This document shows positions 22,879-33,638 of a stretch of 64,000 nt of DNA, piece after piece. Position 1 is the first letter of the stretch, and each line of letters begins with the position of its first letter. Source of the stretch: Diplocarpon mali (Eukaryota > Ascomycota > Leotiomycetes > Helotiales > Drepanopezizaceae); assembly GCA_024741835.1 (NCBI GenBank), contig JAENRP010000025.1, positions 7,077-71,076 of the forward strand, given 5' to 3'. Made by a program: the position numbers and the translations under genes. The notes below the pieces were generated by a model, which saw only the letters and a program-made list of their open reading frames with translations, did no database searches and was not told the DNA's origin.

Positions 22879-25800
22879 GTCGAGAAGAGGGTCAACGGTG
22901 GCTGGAGCACCGCGCAGTTTCTCTTTTCTCTTTTCTTCCTTCTCTGGGTTGGGAGGATGTTCCTGAAAGTATCCCGGGATTTAGATTGAGTTGGAAATCC
23001 AACTACAGAGGCTCAGGTCTATGCTGTGATGAACAAGGGGGGACAGCGTGAGAAGGAAGACGTCGCGAGTGCGCTAGTGCTTACCGAGAAAACACTGCAG
23101 GGATGTTGGTCTAAACGAATCCAGATGCAAACCAGAGACAACAACACAGAGCGAGTTGCACTGCAGAACTTGATCGGCCGTGGGAGATAATGCAATCTCA
23201 GCCTGCAGAGACAGGACACTTTGATGAGGTTTGAGTCATATGCTGTGTGAAAGACCTAGTCCGAACTTAGGTACTCAGAGCTCCGGTTGTTCAGTTGTTT
23301 CTCTGCGCCAGGAACTAGAGCCAAAGGACTGAGGACGGCAGTCACCTCTTCAATACCTCTTTGTCCAAATTCCGCGTGCCCACGACAGGAGAAGCAGGCC
23401 TTGAGAGGCGACAGGGCTGACTGCTTCAACTTAGCCCAAGGTCTCCAAAAGTCCCCAGTCAATGCTTGATAACCGGGAGCGAATGATCTATGGTTCGATT
23501 TGTGAGTTTTGCAACTCAGGAGAATCATATGGCAGCGGATTTTCCAGGTTCTAACTGGCCGCCTATGGTAGAGCGGCATGCGTGTGCGAGTGAGAATTCT
23601 TGGTGGCAGGCTTGAAGCGCTTCTACTGTGTTTGTTCTAAGGTGAGGTCGCTTGGCGGCCCGGGATCTGGCAGGAGTTGGGGCGAAAGAATTGAAGAGTA
23701 AGGGAGATGGGTATTAGTACAGTTGATCTACCTATGTCAGTACGTTGTCTTCACTTGAAAATATTACTTCTTCCACTCCTCCACTCTAATTGTTAGACGT
23801 CTCAAGCCTGTGCGAATGGTTGTTCCACATCTACATACCAAAAAGTCCTGCTCATGTACAACCCCCCCCCAAACACAGTCCGAATCAGTATCTTGATGTC
23901 GAAAGCCGCGAGCCGCCAAAATAGCTCAGCGTGAAGGCTTTTCTGGCTGTCCTCTTCGGCCTTAGAAAACACCAATGATCCATGATAAGCACCCATCTTT
24001 GGACTATCCTCTAGCATTTTCAGCGTCAGAACATGAGCCACCGGAAAGACATTGCTCCCTGGATTTCAGGTTCTGATAAGCAATGGAATATTCAAAATAA
24101 TAAATTATACTTGCTCAACGCTACCGCGCCCGATCCCCGCTCGACTTGAAATTTGAAAAAGCCTGGTATGCTGTAGCTGGGTACAGGTCGCCCTGATCTT
24201 ATATGCTCTACGCCTCCTGTCCCGAGAAGATAACTCTCCCCTGATCTATAACCACCCCCACACCCAACGCAGTGGATCTCGGCCGATGGGATACTCCGAA
24301 ATCGCAACACAATCGCAGACATATAGTCCGTCATGCTCCGCATGCTCCCGCTTGTTCTGCCCGGCTACTCTGTCCTCGTAGCTGCGCTGCCGAGCGGCGA
24401 CCTCTTTCTCTTGTAGAGCCCTAATGACCATGGCACATCCTATGATTCGATCCTTGCATCGGCTGAGCGGACTCCCTCTTCTCTTGCGTCAGTGTCAAAA
24501 ATTCTTTCCACCGAGCATGCCTTCGCTCTCGACTGTGGCTCTGAGCTCTGCGTTTGCTCTCACCGAGGCCAGACCGACGATGGCTCCAGTTGCAACCTCG
24601 AGAACTCCTCCCGCTCGAGAGGGATCTGTGCGTGCTGTCTCGCATCCAATCTCCAAATCAGGCCAAAGACCGATGCCGTCTACTCTAACTCGTTTCTCGC
24701 TCTTACTAGAACCACCAGGCTCATCTTCCGTCTGCCCCGAACGTTGGAACAGTAGATCAACAAACCCCTCTCCTCCGGCCGGCCGAGATGCACAATAGGG
24801 TTATGGGCTCTGCACCTCATCTCCAACGAGAAGCTCCACAAGCTGGAGCTGCTCAGACTTACTCTGTTGCCTTGAAACTTGTTGGTTTCATTGGGTGTGC
24901 ACACTGAAAAGAGATAATTCAAGGTTCGTTAATTTGTTCATTGATGATTAGTTACAAGAAGAGAGAGAGATAGTACTCGAGCAAGCCTGTGCCAAGGCTG
25001 GCCTGTGCGCCTGGTTCACTCTCCTCCTTCACTCTTGTCACATGTCTCACACGTGACCGCGATCACTTCATTCTTACAGAACTGTCATTCGCGGGACTCG
25101 AGGACCGCAGTGGAAAGACCAGGCTTGATGCTCAGCGTTTCCCGACTCGTCACACGTCGCGAGTGCGCGCCTGGGCGTGGGAGGTGTACGGCTTGGAGTA
25201 CCTTGGCAGGACGTCTATTCCACACCTATGATTTTCGGCCCAAGTCGCAGGATTGCGCGTCTTCTGGTCAACCGCCAAGCGTGATACCAGCTACCACGCA
25301 GCCCGCTCATCTGCGCGCAAACTCTCATCTTGGCGATCGGATGACCCGTGGTATATGCACCGGCCAGTTCCCGAGCCAGAACTTGACGTCTCGCCAGAGA
25401 AGCCTGGGACGCCCCCCCCCCCCGGCTCGAGACGGAAGGAGACGAGAAAGCTGGCCCCAGTCTCTACTGGTACTCCCAAGTGCGAGTGCATCGCGCGACC
25501 ACACCCCCTCCTAGTCCTGATCATCCCTCGGGGCCCTTGGCCGGCCAGCGAGCGCGCCCCGCGAGTCCAAACCGAGGCGAGTGCCGACTCGCGCCCAGGA
25601 GCGGCGTCTCGCCAACGGCTAGCCGAGAAGTAAACAAAGCCGTCGCCCTCGGCGCCTCACCTGCCGCAGCACCGCGGCCCCGCCCTCTCAGGCCTGGCCT
25701 GTCCCCCCCCGCGGCGAGCGCGGCACCGTCGCCGCGCTGCGGGTCTCCCGGGAGGGCTGTCGGCAGAGAGATTGTGACGTGTGTCGATCCATCTCCTCTC

Positions 25801-26120
25801 CAACTCGGCCGTCAGCACCCGGAGCTCCCGCCGGCGCCGGGCAGTGCGGCGCAGCCACGCGGCGTCGACTCGGACCGCCCATCAGCGGCTCCCAACGCAT
25901 CGCGATATGTGTGTACCTGTGTGTTTCCCGTCAAACCAGGCGCGACGAGCGCCTCCCATCCGCAAGCGTTCCCCCCGAGCCAGCCCCGCCTGAACCACCA
26001 TACCCGCCGCGACGCACACGTACGTCCCACCAGAGACCCAGGCCCGTCCCGACCCTCCTCTGGCCTCTGGAGAAGCTCTCGGTCAAGAGCGGCCTGCCTC
26101 GAGACCTCCCCCGGCGCCAG

Positions 26121-26143
26121 GCCCAGCCCAGCCCAGCCCAGCC
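26121..26143. repeat. GCCCA pentanucleotide repeat
   Basis: More than four copies of GCCCA sit head to tail inside the GC-rich island. Confidence 0.85.
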
Positions 26144-26603
26144 ACCAGCCACAAACCCGTGCTCGCAAAGCGTCTTGCTTGCATTTCTCCCTTGGAACTT
26201 GGGTCTGAGAACCTGCCGTACCGACCTACCTCCCTACCCACCTGCCTAGCTTCCCAGTGACCTACCTGCCTACCTATCAAGCGAGTCGAGTCCCAACCCC
26301 CCCCGCCCTCCCCTAATCGACGGACTGAAGACCGTCCTACAGTGGCTCCAACCCCACTCGCGTTCACGAGCAGACATCAGCACGGTCTGTCACGTCATCA
26401 TTCGCCCTCGTCGCGGAACGGCCAGCCGCAACAGCGGCGGAAGGGGATCGCCGGTTGACCGGGTACAGAAAAAGAGGCTGAGGGATGGTATGTGAGTACG
26501 TCGGAGAGGTGTCATGACCATCAGAATATACAGACGAACATGTACTTTGCCCAGTGTGCCTCTCATTGCCTATCTGTCTGTAGATGCTCGTCGCCCCTGC
26601 CCC

Positions 26604-26694
26604 NNNNNNNNNNNNNNNNNNNNNNNNNNNNNNNNNNNNNNNNNNNNNNNNNNNNNNNNNNNNNNNNNNNNNNNNNNNNNNNNNNNNNNNNNNN
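26604..26694. other. Assembly gap (91 N)
   Basis: The sequence is undetermined here. Frames that cross it have no meaning inside the gap. Its position in GC-rich simple-sequence DNA suggests sequencing or assembly failure. Confidence 0.99.
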
Positions 26695-27212
26695 CCGGCT
26701 TCCTCCAGGGCATGCATCACTAGAAAATACTTCCGATAACACTCATCCCGAGTTGGGCAACATATGCCTTTCGTCATTCCCAGTATAAACGCCAGCCAGA
26801 ACCGATCGCCGCGGCCCAGCTACCAGCTCCCATCTCTCCCGTGACAAGTAAAATAAGATTATAATATATCCAGACGCCCCGTCAAAACGATATTCGCAAC
26901 GATGAGTGTAGTAGTACAGATCCGCTTGTGGATGAAAAGTTCGGTGTGTAGAGAGAGCGAGAGAGCGAGAGAAATAACCGTGACGTGAAGGGTGAAATAT
27001 GTGAAATGTCGAGGTATCTTCGTATGAAACGGCTGTCGAGCTTGAGACGACGGAGACCGCGTCCGTAATGTGCCGCACACATGCGTGCTTCACTGCTCCA
27101 TCAAGTTGTGAGGCAGTGCTCGGCCATTGGCCGGGGGAACCCCCCGTGGTCTTGGGGGTAGCAACATCGACTCAGGAGGAACGCAGAAGCCATGCTGAGA
27201 AGGAGGGTCTCC

Positions 27213-28661
27213 CTACGGCGGGCCGCGCCTCTGCCCACTCTCTCCTCGAGCGTTGACCCACTCCTGGGCGCCGCTCTGCCGACCGGCCAGCTGCTCAGGA
27301 GGCAGCTTCTGGTCTTCCAACGCACGCGGGCAGGCGTCGGCCAGGGAAGGCTCGCCCGGGCGGAGGCTGGAGACGACCGACTGGGCAATCTGGGCCACGA
27401 CGTAGCCGCGGAGCTCCAGGTCCTCTCGGTGGTCCTCCTTCTCGAGCCGGAAGCGTTCGTCCTTGGACAGGTTGGAGCGGCGGAGATTCCGAATCTCGTT
27501 CTGGACGTAGAGCACGACTTCCTCCGGACAGCGCCGGCGGTCGAGGGCCTGCTCGCTCCGGCGCACGTAGCGGCGGGTGACGTCCGTCGCGCCGTCGGCC
27601 GAGAAGGCTATGCAGTACGACATCTTCTTCCCCCACCCTTCGGCGTACAGGCGTGGGTTATCCCAGGCCTCTTCGCAGGCGTCGACGTGGATCCAGCGTT
27701 TCTGCATCTCTGAGTAGACCTCCGTCCAGATGTGGTCCTCGGCGTTCCACACCCACCGCACCCGGCCCCCGACTGCGCGGCACAACATGCTGAAGACGTT
27801 GGCCCACTCGCCGCACCGTCCCTTGCGCACCTGCAGTAGCCGCCAGACGTCGCCGTACCTGGGAAACCGCTCGTAGGCACCGCAGTCGCCGGCTGAGCAC
27901 CGGTACAGCTCGACCCGCAGGGCGCCGTAGGCCGTCTCCTCGGGTGTCGGGGGCGTCATGCCTTGCGCGATCGTTGGCGACAGACAGACCGAGCAGGGTG
28001 GATTGTTGACCCAGGTGAAGAATGACCGCTTGAACCACCTGCCCCCCGCGTCAGAACGGACGATCAGCGCATTGCAGGAAGATGTGACATACCTCAGAAG
28101 AGCCCGGATGACACAGTCTTGGTAGCCCCATTCTGGTCGCCGCCCGTCGCCCATACTCTCGGCCTGTGCTTGGAGCACCTGACTCTCCTCCTCCGCCTCG
28201 CCGTAGATCCGATCCAGGGGAATCACCTGCAGCGCCTCGTCCAGCAGCCCCGGATTCTCGTACTTGGTAGGCGTCAATGATAACGAGATGAGCAGGTTCC
28301 TGAACTTCTGCGACTGTGCGTCAGCCGGCGGCGACGGGATCCTGGGGTGATGCCTCAGCGACGTGTACGGAGGCGGCGTGGCGGCGCACTGGGAATCCCT
28401 CGAGGCGGTCGATGGTTTGTGGCCGGCGTGTTGTTGTTGTTGTTGTTGCCGCCGCTGCTGCTGCGAGGACGGGGTCCGCAGGTTGCTCGACGGCTCGCGC
28501 TCTGTCGGCGCGGGCGAGGCTGTCCTCGATCGGTCGAGCTCGTTCAGTCGTTTCGTGCGTAGTAATCCCTCGAATTGTGCCGTCAATCCTCGCGCCCACT
28601 GATCGTCGTACTCGACATTGCCGTTGCCGTTGGGCGCTCTGTAGCCCTGGGGGTCGGCCAT
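27213..28661 (-). CDS. PNG1: Peptide:N-glycanase-like protein (transglutaminase fold)
   Basis: Exon 1 is 28661-28093 and exon 2 is 28038-27213; the product is 464 aa. The 54-nt intron (GTATGT...GGCAG) has no stop and keeps the frame, so the unspliced frame would read 18 extra residues between ALLR and WFKRSFF. I chose the [10 protein letters not shown] start because fungal homologues begin this way before the ...[23 protein letters not shown] segment; the open frame extends 69 codons further upstream. A Gln-rich tract lies at about 94-105. Zinc ligands are Cys205, Cys208, Cys237 and Cys242. The transglutaminase triad is complete: Cys265 in GRCGEWAN, His292 in [10 protein letters not shown] and Asp309 in HVDACE, spaced 27 and 17 residues as in the human enzyme. 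The enzyme removes N-glycans from misfolded glycoproteins retrotranslocated from the ER. Some filamentous ascomycete homologues have lost the catalytic Cys and His, so the intact triad is notable. Confidence 0.93.
   Translation of the reverse strand: MADPQGYRAPNGNGNVEYDDQWARGLTAQFEGLLRTKRLNELDRSRTASPAPTEREPSSNLRTPSSQQQRRQQQQQQHAGHKPSTASRDSQCAATPPPYTSLRHHPRIPSPPADAQSQKFRNLLISLSLTPTKYENPGLLDEALQVIPLDRIYGEAEEESQVLQAQAESMGDGRRPEWGYQDCVIRALLRYVTSSCNALIVRSDAGGRWFKRSFFTWVNNPPCSVCLSPTIAQGMTPPTPEETAYGALRVELYRCSAGDCGAYERFPRYGDVWRLLQVRKGRCGEWANVFSMLCRAVGGRVRWVWNAEDHIWTEVYSEMQKRWIHVDACEEAWDNPRLYAEGWGKKMSYCIAFSADGATDVTRRYVRRSEQALDRRRCPEEVVLYVQNEIRNLRRSNLSKDERFRLEKEDHREDLELRGYVVAQIAQSVVSSLRPGEPSLADACPRALEDQKLPPEQLAGRQSGAQEWVNARGESGQRRGPP
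28429..28472. repeat. Trinucleotide repeat within PNG1 coding sequence
   Basis: A run of GTT followed by GCC/GCT/CTG units on the plus strand encodes the Gln-rich segment of the PNG1 N-terminal region. Such tracts vary in length between strains. Confidence 0.8.
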
Positions 28662-29471
28662 CCCGTCGAGCTCGAGGAAGGATGTGTCGGTGGTCGTCCT
28701 CGGGCAGATGCCTATGGTTCGCACACCTCCCGTCTGCGTGTGTTTCTGTCCAGTGTTTGAGGAGGAGTCTTCGTGGAGATGCTCCGGCCAGGAGTTTGTG
28801 GTCCTGGGGGACGAAGGGGAGGCCGTGGTTTGAACGAGCCGGTTGGGGGGGGGGGGCCCTGCTAGCACAGCCCGGTTGTCGCAATGCTGTGTTTTAAGCT
28901 AGGCGGGCCGCGAGAAGAGGATTCGGGTGGGTGGGCGTGGCTGAAGCGGCTGCTGGTCTGAGTGGGTGATGTTGACGGGGTGAAGGGGTGCGATAGCGCC
29001 GCGACAGGAGCAGTCTGAAGTGGTGGAAGGGCGGAAGAAGGGAATTTGGATGACAGTTCCGACTGTGGTGATGATGAGCAATGGGAGAAGATTGGAGGAG
29101 GGGTAGGCGACGACGAGGTTGGGTTGTGTTTGCGGTGTCGCGGTCGGTTGTCGGTGAGGGTCTGCGTGGGAGGTTGCGTGGATGGCCAAATGGCAGATTG
29201 GCAGATGCGTGGCTGCCCCGTCCATTCGCAGGCCAGGCTGTGGTGAGAACGCGCGTGGGCAGCTTGATGGGGGCAAGCGGCGGGCTGCCCAGGCTTGGCA
29301 GCGGGGGCGCGAAGACGAGTCGTGATTGGCTGGCCAGACTAGCCCGATCGGAGGGGTTTTTGCTGTGCAGGCTGGCGTGTCCGTCGTCGTCAGCTCGCCT
29401 CGTGAGCGGACCAGCACGCTGAGGTCAGCTCGCTTAGGTAGCAGCTAAGGTAATCACCCACGGCACGGATC

Positions 29472-29545
29472 CCTACGGCAGGCTACGGTGGGGTACGGGA
29501 CGCTACGGTACTCTACGGGACTCTGCGCTACGGTACTCTACGGGA
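29472..29545. repeat. CTACGG-type imperfect tandem repeats
   Basis: The stretch contains many TACGG words. A 20-bp unit (CGCTACGGTACTCTACGGGA) occurs at 29501-29520 and again at 29526-29545, a 25-bp period, with looser copies upstream. Confidence 0.85.
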
Positions 29546-29715
29546 GCCTCAGGATACCATGACGGACAACCCTGGCTGGGGGGGAGTGGGCGGGAATGGT
29601 CTGCCTCAGGCCTCCCTGGACGACCTGGACGACGTGCTCGGTAGGAGGTACGGGCTGTGGCGACATCCGTCCGGCCGAATGCAGCATCGAAGGCTTGCCG
29701 CTGACCTGACCTGGT

Positions 29716-29742
29716 GCTCTCTCTCTCTCTCTCTCTCTCTCT
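29716..29742. repeat. CT dinucleotide microsatellite
   Basis: About 13 CT units occur in a row. Confidence 0.95.
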
Positions 29743-30266
29743 GCGTTGGCGTGGACTCGACCGCCACGACGCCTCTGCAGGCACCGCAACCCCTTCCTCA
29801 CGGCTCACAGACGGTCGCGGTCGGGGAGGCTCCCGTACGGGCCACGTTGACCCGGTGGACTCGCCTCCTCCTCACCGTCAGTCTCCTTGGCCCTCCCCCC
29901 CCCCACGTGCCTCGCCCCGGGCTCGCGTCACCCGGACGGCATGCGTTGTGTCCCCGCTGCGACGAATCACCACATCAGACGCCGTTCCTCGCCTCGGAGA
30001 GTTCGTGCGTACTTCCCCATTCCGGTAGCCAGGGGGCTCCCGCGACGCTGGTCCACATCCCCGCCCCACTTGGGAGGTTCGGCGCTGCAGACAGACCTCA
30101 GTGGCAGGCGCGGGGGAACCACCCGGCCCAGCCATGCTGACGCGGGTGTTTGGTGTCGGGGGCGCGGAGGCGCGAGGGGTTCGTGAGCCCCGGGCACGGA
30201 TACCGAGCAGAGCGGGCGGTGGAGACGGCACCCGTGCATCATGCCCTGTATGTTTCTTGCATTGAT

Positions 30267-30365
30267 TCCTTCATTCACGCATGCATTCATGCATTCATGC
30301 ATCGATCCATTCGTACACTCATTCATTCGCTCATCCATCCACTCACTCACCCACCTCTTCAGCCA
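30267..30365. repeat. CATT/CATC tetranucleotide microsatellite
   Basis: About 100 bases consist of imperfect 4-bp units CATT, CATC, CACT and CATG. Confidence 0.9.
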
Positions 30366-30550
30366 TCCATCCGTGATTCCAGGCATCCATCGCATGCTCC
30401 GCTGCTCCAGCCTGCCACCCCTTCAATCGGGCCTGCCCTTCCCGAGCTGGACCAGGCGGCAGGGGAGAGCTACAGTAAGTACAGCTACACCTACACCGGC
30501 ACCCTCTGCAAGGTACGAGACTCGCACGCAAGCAGATTGCTTCGTGGTGC

Positions 30551-30641
30551 CGGGCGTCGGGCGTCGAGTGTCGGGTGTCGGGTGTCGGATGTCGGATGTC
30601 GGGTGTCGGGTGTCGGGTGTCGGGTGTCGGGTGTCGGGTGT
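30551..30641. repeat. 7-bp minisatellite, CGGGTGT
   Basis: Thirteen head-to-tail heptamers are present: two CGGGCGT, one CGAGTGT, two CGGGTGT, two CGGATGT and six CGGGTGT. Because 7 is not a multiple of 3 it opens all three frames, with a repeated Val/Gly/Cys/Ser pattern. Confidence 0.95.
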
Positions 30642-30771
30642 CGGGCCTCTCGGGCCTAGTGTCCGACCCGGATCACCCACATGTTTGATCGCCATCCTTC
30701 CACGCTCCCTACCTCCCAGCCTCACTCGCAAGGCAGAACACGTCGACAGCAACACATCCACCCTCCTCTCT

Positions 30772-30781
30772 GTCTCTCTCC

Positions 30782-30814
<33 letters not shown>

Positions 30815-30880
30815 TCTCTCTTTCTCTCTCTCTCTCTCTCCCTACCACTCTCCCTCTCCCCCCCTCTCTCTCTCTCAATA
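30772..30880. repeat. CT/CA microsatellite
   Basis: CT runs, with a short CA block near 30805, end in an AATAG that could serve as a splice acceptor. Confidence 0.9.
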
Positions 30881-32002
30881 GTCAACATCGCCACCTCGAC
30901 CCCCATCCCACCCCTCGAACCAGAGGTATACCAGAGTAAGCATACCCCCCCAAGGTGACGCGTCTGAGCCTTGGCCTCCTCGCTCAGAGCGCCAGCTTGC
31001 GCGGCTGACCCCTTCCCCACCCGCTACGGCACGCCATGTGCTTCACTTGTCTCAACGTGCCAACAAGAGCTTGTTCCCACAGCAGGGTATTCCTTGACAG
31101 AGTCGCTGGTCAGGAAACTAGGACAGCGACTTCGCGACATAGATCCTACCCTGGATAGTCTCAGAATCGGTATATCTCTTTACGGATTTTTCCAGGGCCA
31201 AGTATCTATTTGTCAGCTCATGGTATCCGTCTCTTCCTATGGCACGCTATGCGGTTCACTTTGCCTCAACCTACCAAAAGGGGTGGCGGGCGGTGAGGGG
31301 AAGGGAGGGCTCTTTATTTCCTAGAAAAAGGATCGACTCGGCGAAGGCGGCTTCTGACGAAGCTAATCAATACGATACCAACCCAGCTAGCGTCTTGCGG
31401 AGCAGCCCTACTCATATGAGGTCCCTCTATTCAATACAGCTTTTTATATACCTTCCAAGCAGATCCACATCTCCCGAGATCCTTGCGCCGTCCCTTTCCC
31501 TGCGCTGTACGGAGCTGGACTCCCGCGCCGTCCGGTCAGCACTACCACGCACCAGTCCAGCCGCCGCCGAAGAAGGGCTGTCATCGCGCACAACCAGGAG
31601 GTGAGAGACGCGCAATCGCCTAGCGCTCTCCTCATAGCGGAGCGACTGCACCGTCGAAGCGTCGTTGGCGGGCGCGAGCGTCTCTGCCCCACAAAGAGAA
31701 ACATAAAAAAAAAAGAGCAAACGGGAGAGGAAAAGCCCCCATCCTGGCGAGTCGACAGACATGAGCCACATGGCGCGCCCGTAGCCCGCACACACCCCAC
31801 CAGCCCGAATGCCAAACTCCCACACCTCTCTCCGCCAGCGGGCATCCATGGGCGACCTCGCGACTGCGAAACCTGCCACCCCGAAACTCTAAACGGTGGT
31901 GGAGAATGTCTCCTGGGAAAGCTTCTAGAAATAGAAGGACGGGGGGAGGGGGGGGGGGCGGAGGCAGGCCGGCGATCACACTGGCATACTGGAAGGTTGT
32001 GA

Positions 32003-32120
32003 GGAGAGATGTAGACGTTGGTAGCGATGTTGATGTTGGTATTGATGCTGATGTTGGTGGTGATGTTATGTTGATGCTGACGTGGGTGTTGATGTTGATG
32101 TCGGTCGTGATGTTGATATC
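32003..32120. repeat. GATGTT-type hexanucleotide repeat
   Basis: Imperfect GATGTT, GATGCT and GGTGTT units continue for about 115 bases. Confidence 0.85.
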
Positions 32121-32630
32121 TTGCCGATGCCACGTGATCAAGCGGTGCCATGGTCTACGCACGTCTGTCCACCCATGTGTCCCTCTGGTATGGAACAACA
32201 GCCAGCAGCACAGAAAAAGAGACAAAAAAAACCCCCCCCACCATCCCGACATGCGAGCGTGACTACAAAGTCATCCCCGGGCGCGATGTAGTATACCCTA
32301 CGCTCCCGACGGCGCCCTCCTCCCACCGTACCTGCACACGCCGCGCGCCGGGCTGGACGACGGCGCGGACTGTGTCCTCCGCCCGCGTGCGGCACCACGC
32401 ACACGCAGGACAGCGCACGATGCTCGTACGCGTCCGGAGCGGCATCTTCGGACTGCGCGGGGCAGAGGCCGGGAGACGGGACGCCGCGTCGGCGGGCAGC
32501 TCGTCCTGCCGGCTGGTCAGTCGTCGGCGCGGGGCCGTAGCGTACGGCCCGAAGAGAGAGGGATGGTGGCGAGGCGAGGCGAGAGCCGTTGGCGAAATCT
32601 TGCACGCGGTGTTTCCTCCCCCCGGACTCA

Positions 32631-32690
32631 TCTCTCCCTCTCCCTCTCCCTCTCCGTCTCCCTCTCCCTCTCCCTCTCCCTCTCCTTCAC
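32631..32690. repeat. CTCCCT hexanucleotide microsatellite
   Basis: About nine units of TCCCTC are present with one G substitution. Confidence 0.92.
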
Positions 32691-33638
32691 CCGGCTCTTC
32701 TCTCCCCCACCCCGATCAGCCCCCCTCCCCGGCCCCGCCCCGTCTCCGGAACTGGACGCTACCCGCCGACCACCCCGCCTTGCCGGCTCGGGCAGGCCGA
32801 GCCCCGTCGCCACGGCAACGCGGGCGCTGGGCCGGCGGCACGCTCCGGCGTGGCACGCGTGCAGTCGCGGGCGCACGTGCTGCGTGTGGTGGGCCGCGAC
32901 ACGGCACCTTCCCTCCCGCAAGCCCGACGCCACATGGCGCTGGGCGTTCTCCCCGGGCCCTTTCCCTCCTGCCTCGTTCGCGGGGTCGTGTCGCTCGTGC
33001 GCTTGCTGTTGCTCTTGCTCTTGCTCTGGTCCCGGTCTGCCTCCCGGGTGCTTCTCTCGCAACGCGTGAGTGTATCTATGTCCCTCGATATATCTCGCGG
33101 AATGAAACTGGTCCAGACGCAGGGGCAGATCAGATATCGACAGGCTCGGGTACGGGCTCAGGCGTAACGTGGACATGCAAGCGATAGGGATAGACATGGG
33201 TGCAGATATCAAGACAGAACGGATACGGGTGCGAGCGTCAATACTGAAAAGAACGACGGAGACGGATCCAGACACAGATACACATACGGACGCGAGAACG
33301 CGGCGGGGGCGGCGCGTGGTCGGCGTGGGGGTTGGATGGGGGGTGAAGGCGAGGAGGAGGAGGAGGACTTGGTCTGTGTGCGTGCACGGCTGTGTTGGGA
33401 GGCGGTGTGCGACGGGAGCCCTCCGCGGACACGGGAGGAAGGGGGGGGGGTCTTGACGAACGGGACCTGACGTGCCGATCAAAACATCGGCTGGGTCGAC
33501 GGGGAGGAAGAGAGGTTGGTCGTCGGGGACGTGGTACGTTGCTTTGGGATTACCCAGCTGGGAGGCATCCTGGACACCAGCACCGGGAGGTGAGATGCCC
33601 ATGTGCGCTCCGCGGAATAGACACGAGAGCCCACCCCG

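Larger units (their letters stand above)
22879..27212. other. No supported gene; transition into GC-rich island, contains assembly gap
   Basis: From 22.9 to 24.9 kb the DNA is ordinary, with only weak minus-strand protein-like pieces near 24246-24760. From about 25.0 kb it becomes strongly GC-rich with many C runs, for example near 25411-25424 and 26297-26306. All six frames open by composition here, giving long Pro/Arg/Ser-rich spurious frames. The region includes the N gap at 26604-26694. Confidence 0.5.
28662..33638. other. GC-rich microsatellite island without a firmly supported gene
   Basis: About 5 kb lie between PNG1 and UTP4. The stretch is full of simple repeats (CT, CATT, GTGTCGG, GATGTT and CTCCCT units, with G and C runs). 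Compositionally open frames up to about 345 codons appear on both strands but show no domain. Two short segments at about 30412-30474 and 30882-30935 have good splice signals and share a frame, so a small spliced plus-strand gene is possible (see findings). Confidence 0.5.

Noticed and set aside
28316..28897. 193-codon plus-strand frame over the PNG1 N-terminus
   Set aside because: Antisense to PNG1 and driven by the trinucleotide repeat that encodes its Gln tract.
31632..32252. 206-codon minus-strand frame with a hydrophobic start resembling a signal peptide
   Set aside because: The middle is the GATGTT repeat translated as Ile/Asn/Thr repeats and the rest overlaps other equally long frames; no evidence of a gene.
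32150..33187. 345-codon plus-strand frame and a 324-codon minus-strand frame over the same DNA
   Set aside because: Both overlap in GC-rich microsatellite DNA, translate the CTCCCT repeat, and show no conserved segment; they are compositional artefacts.
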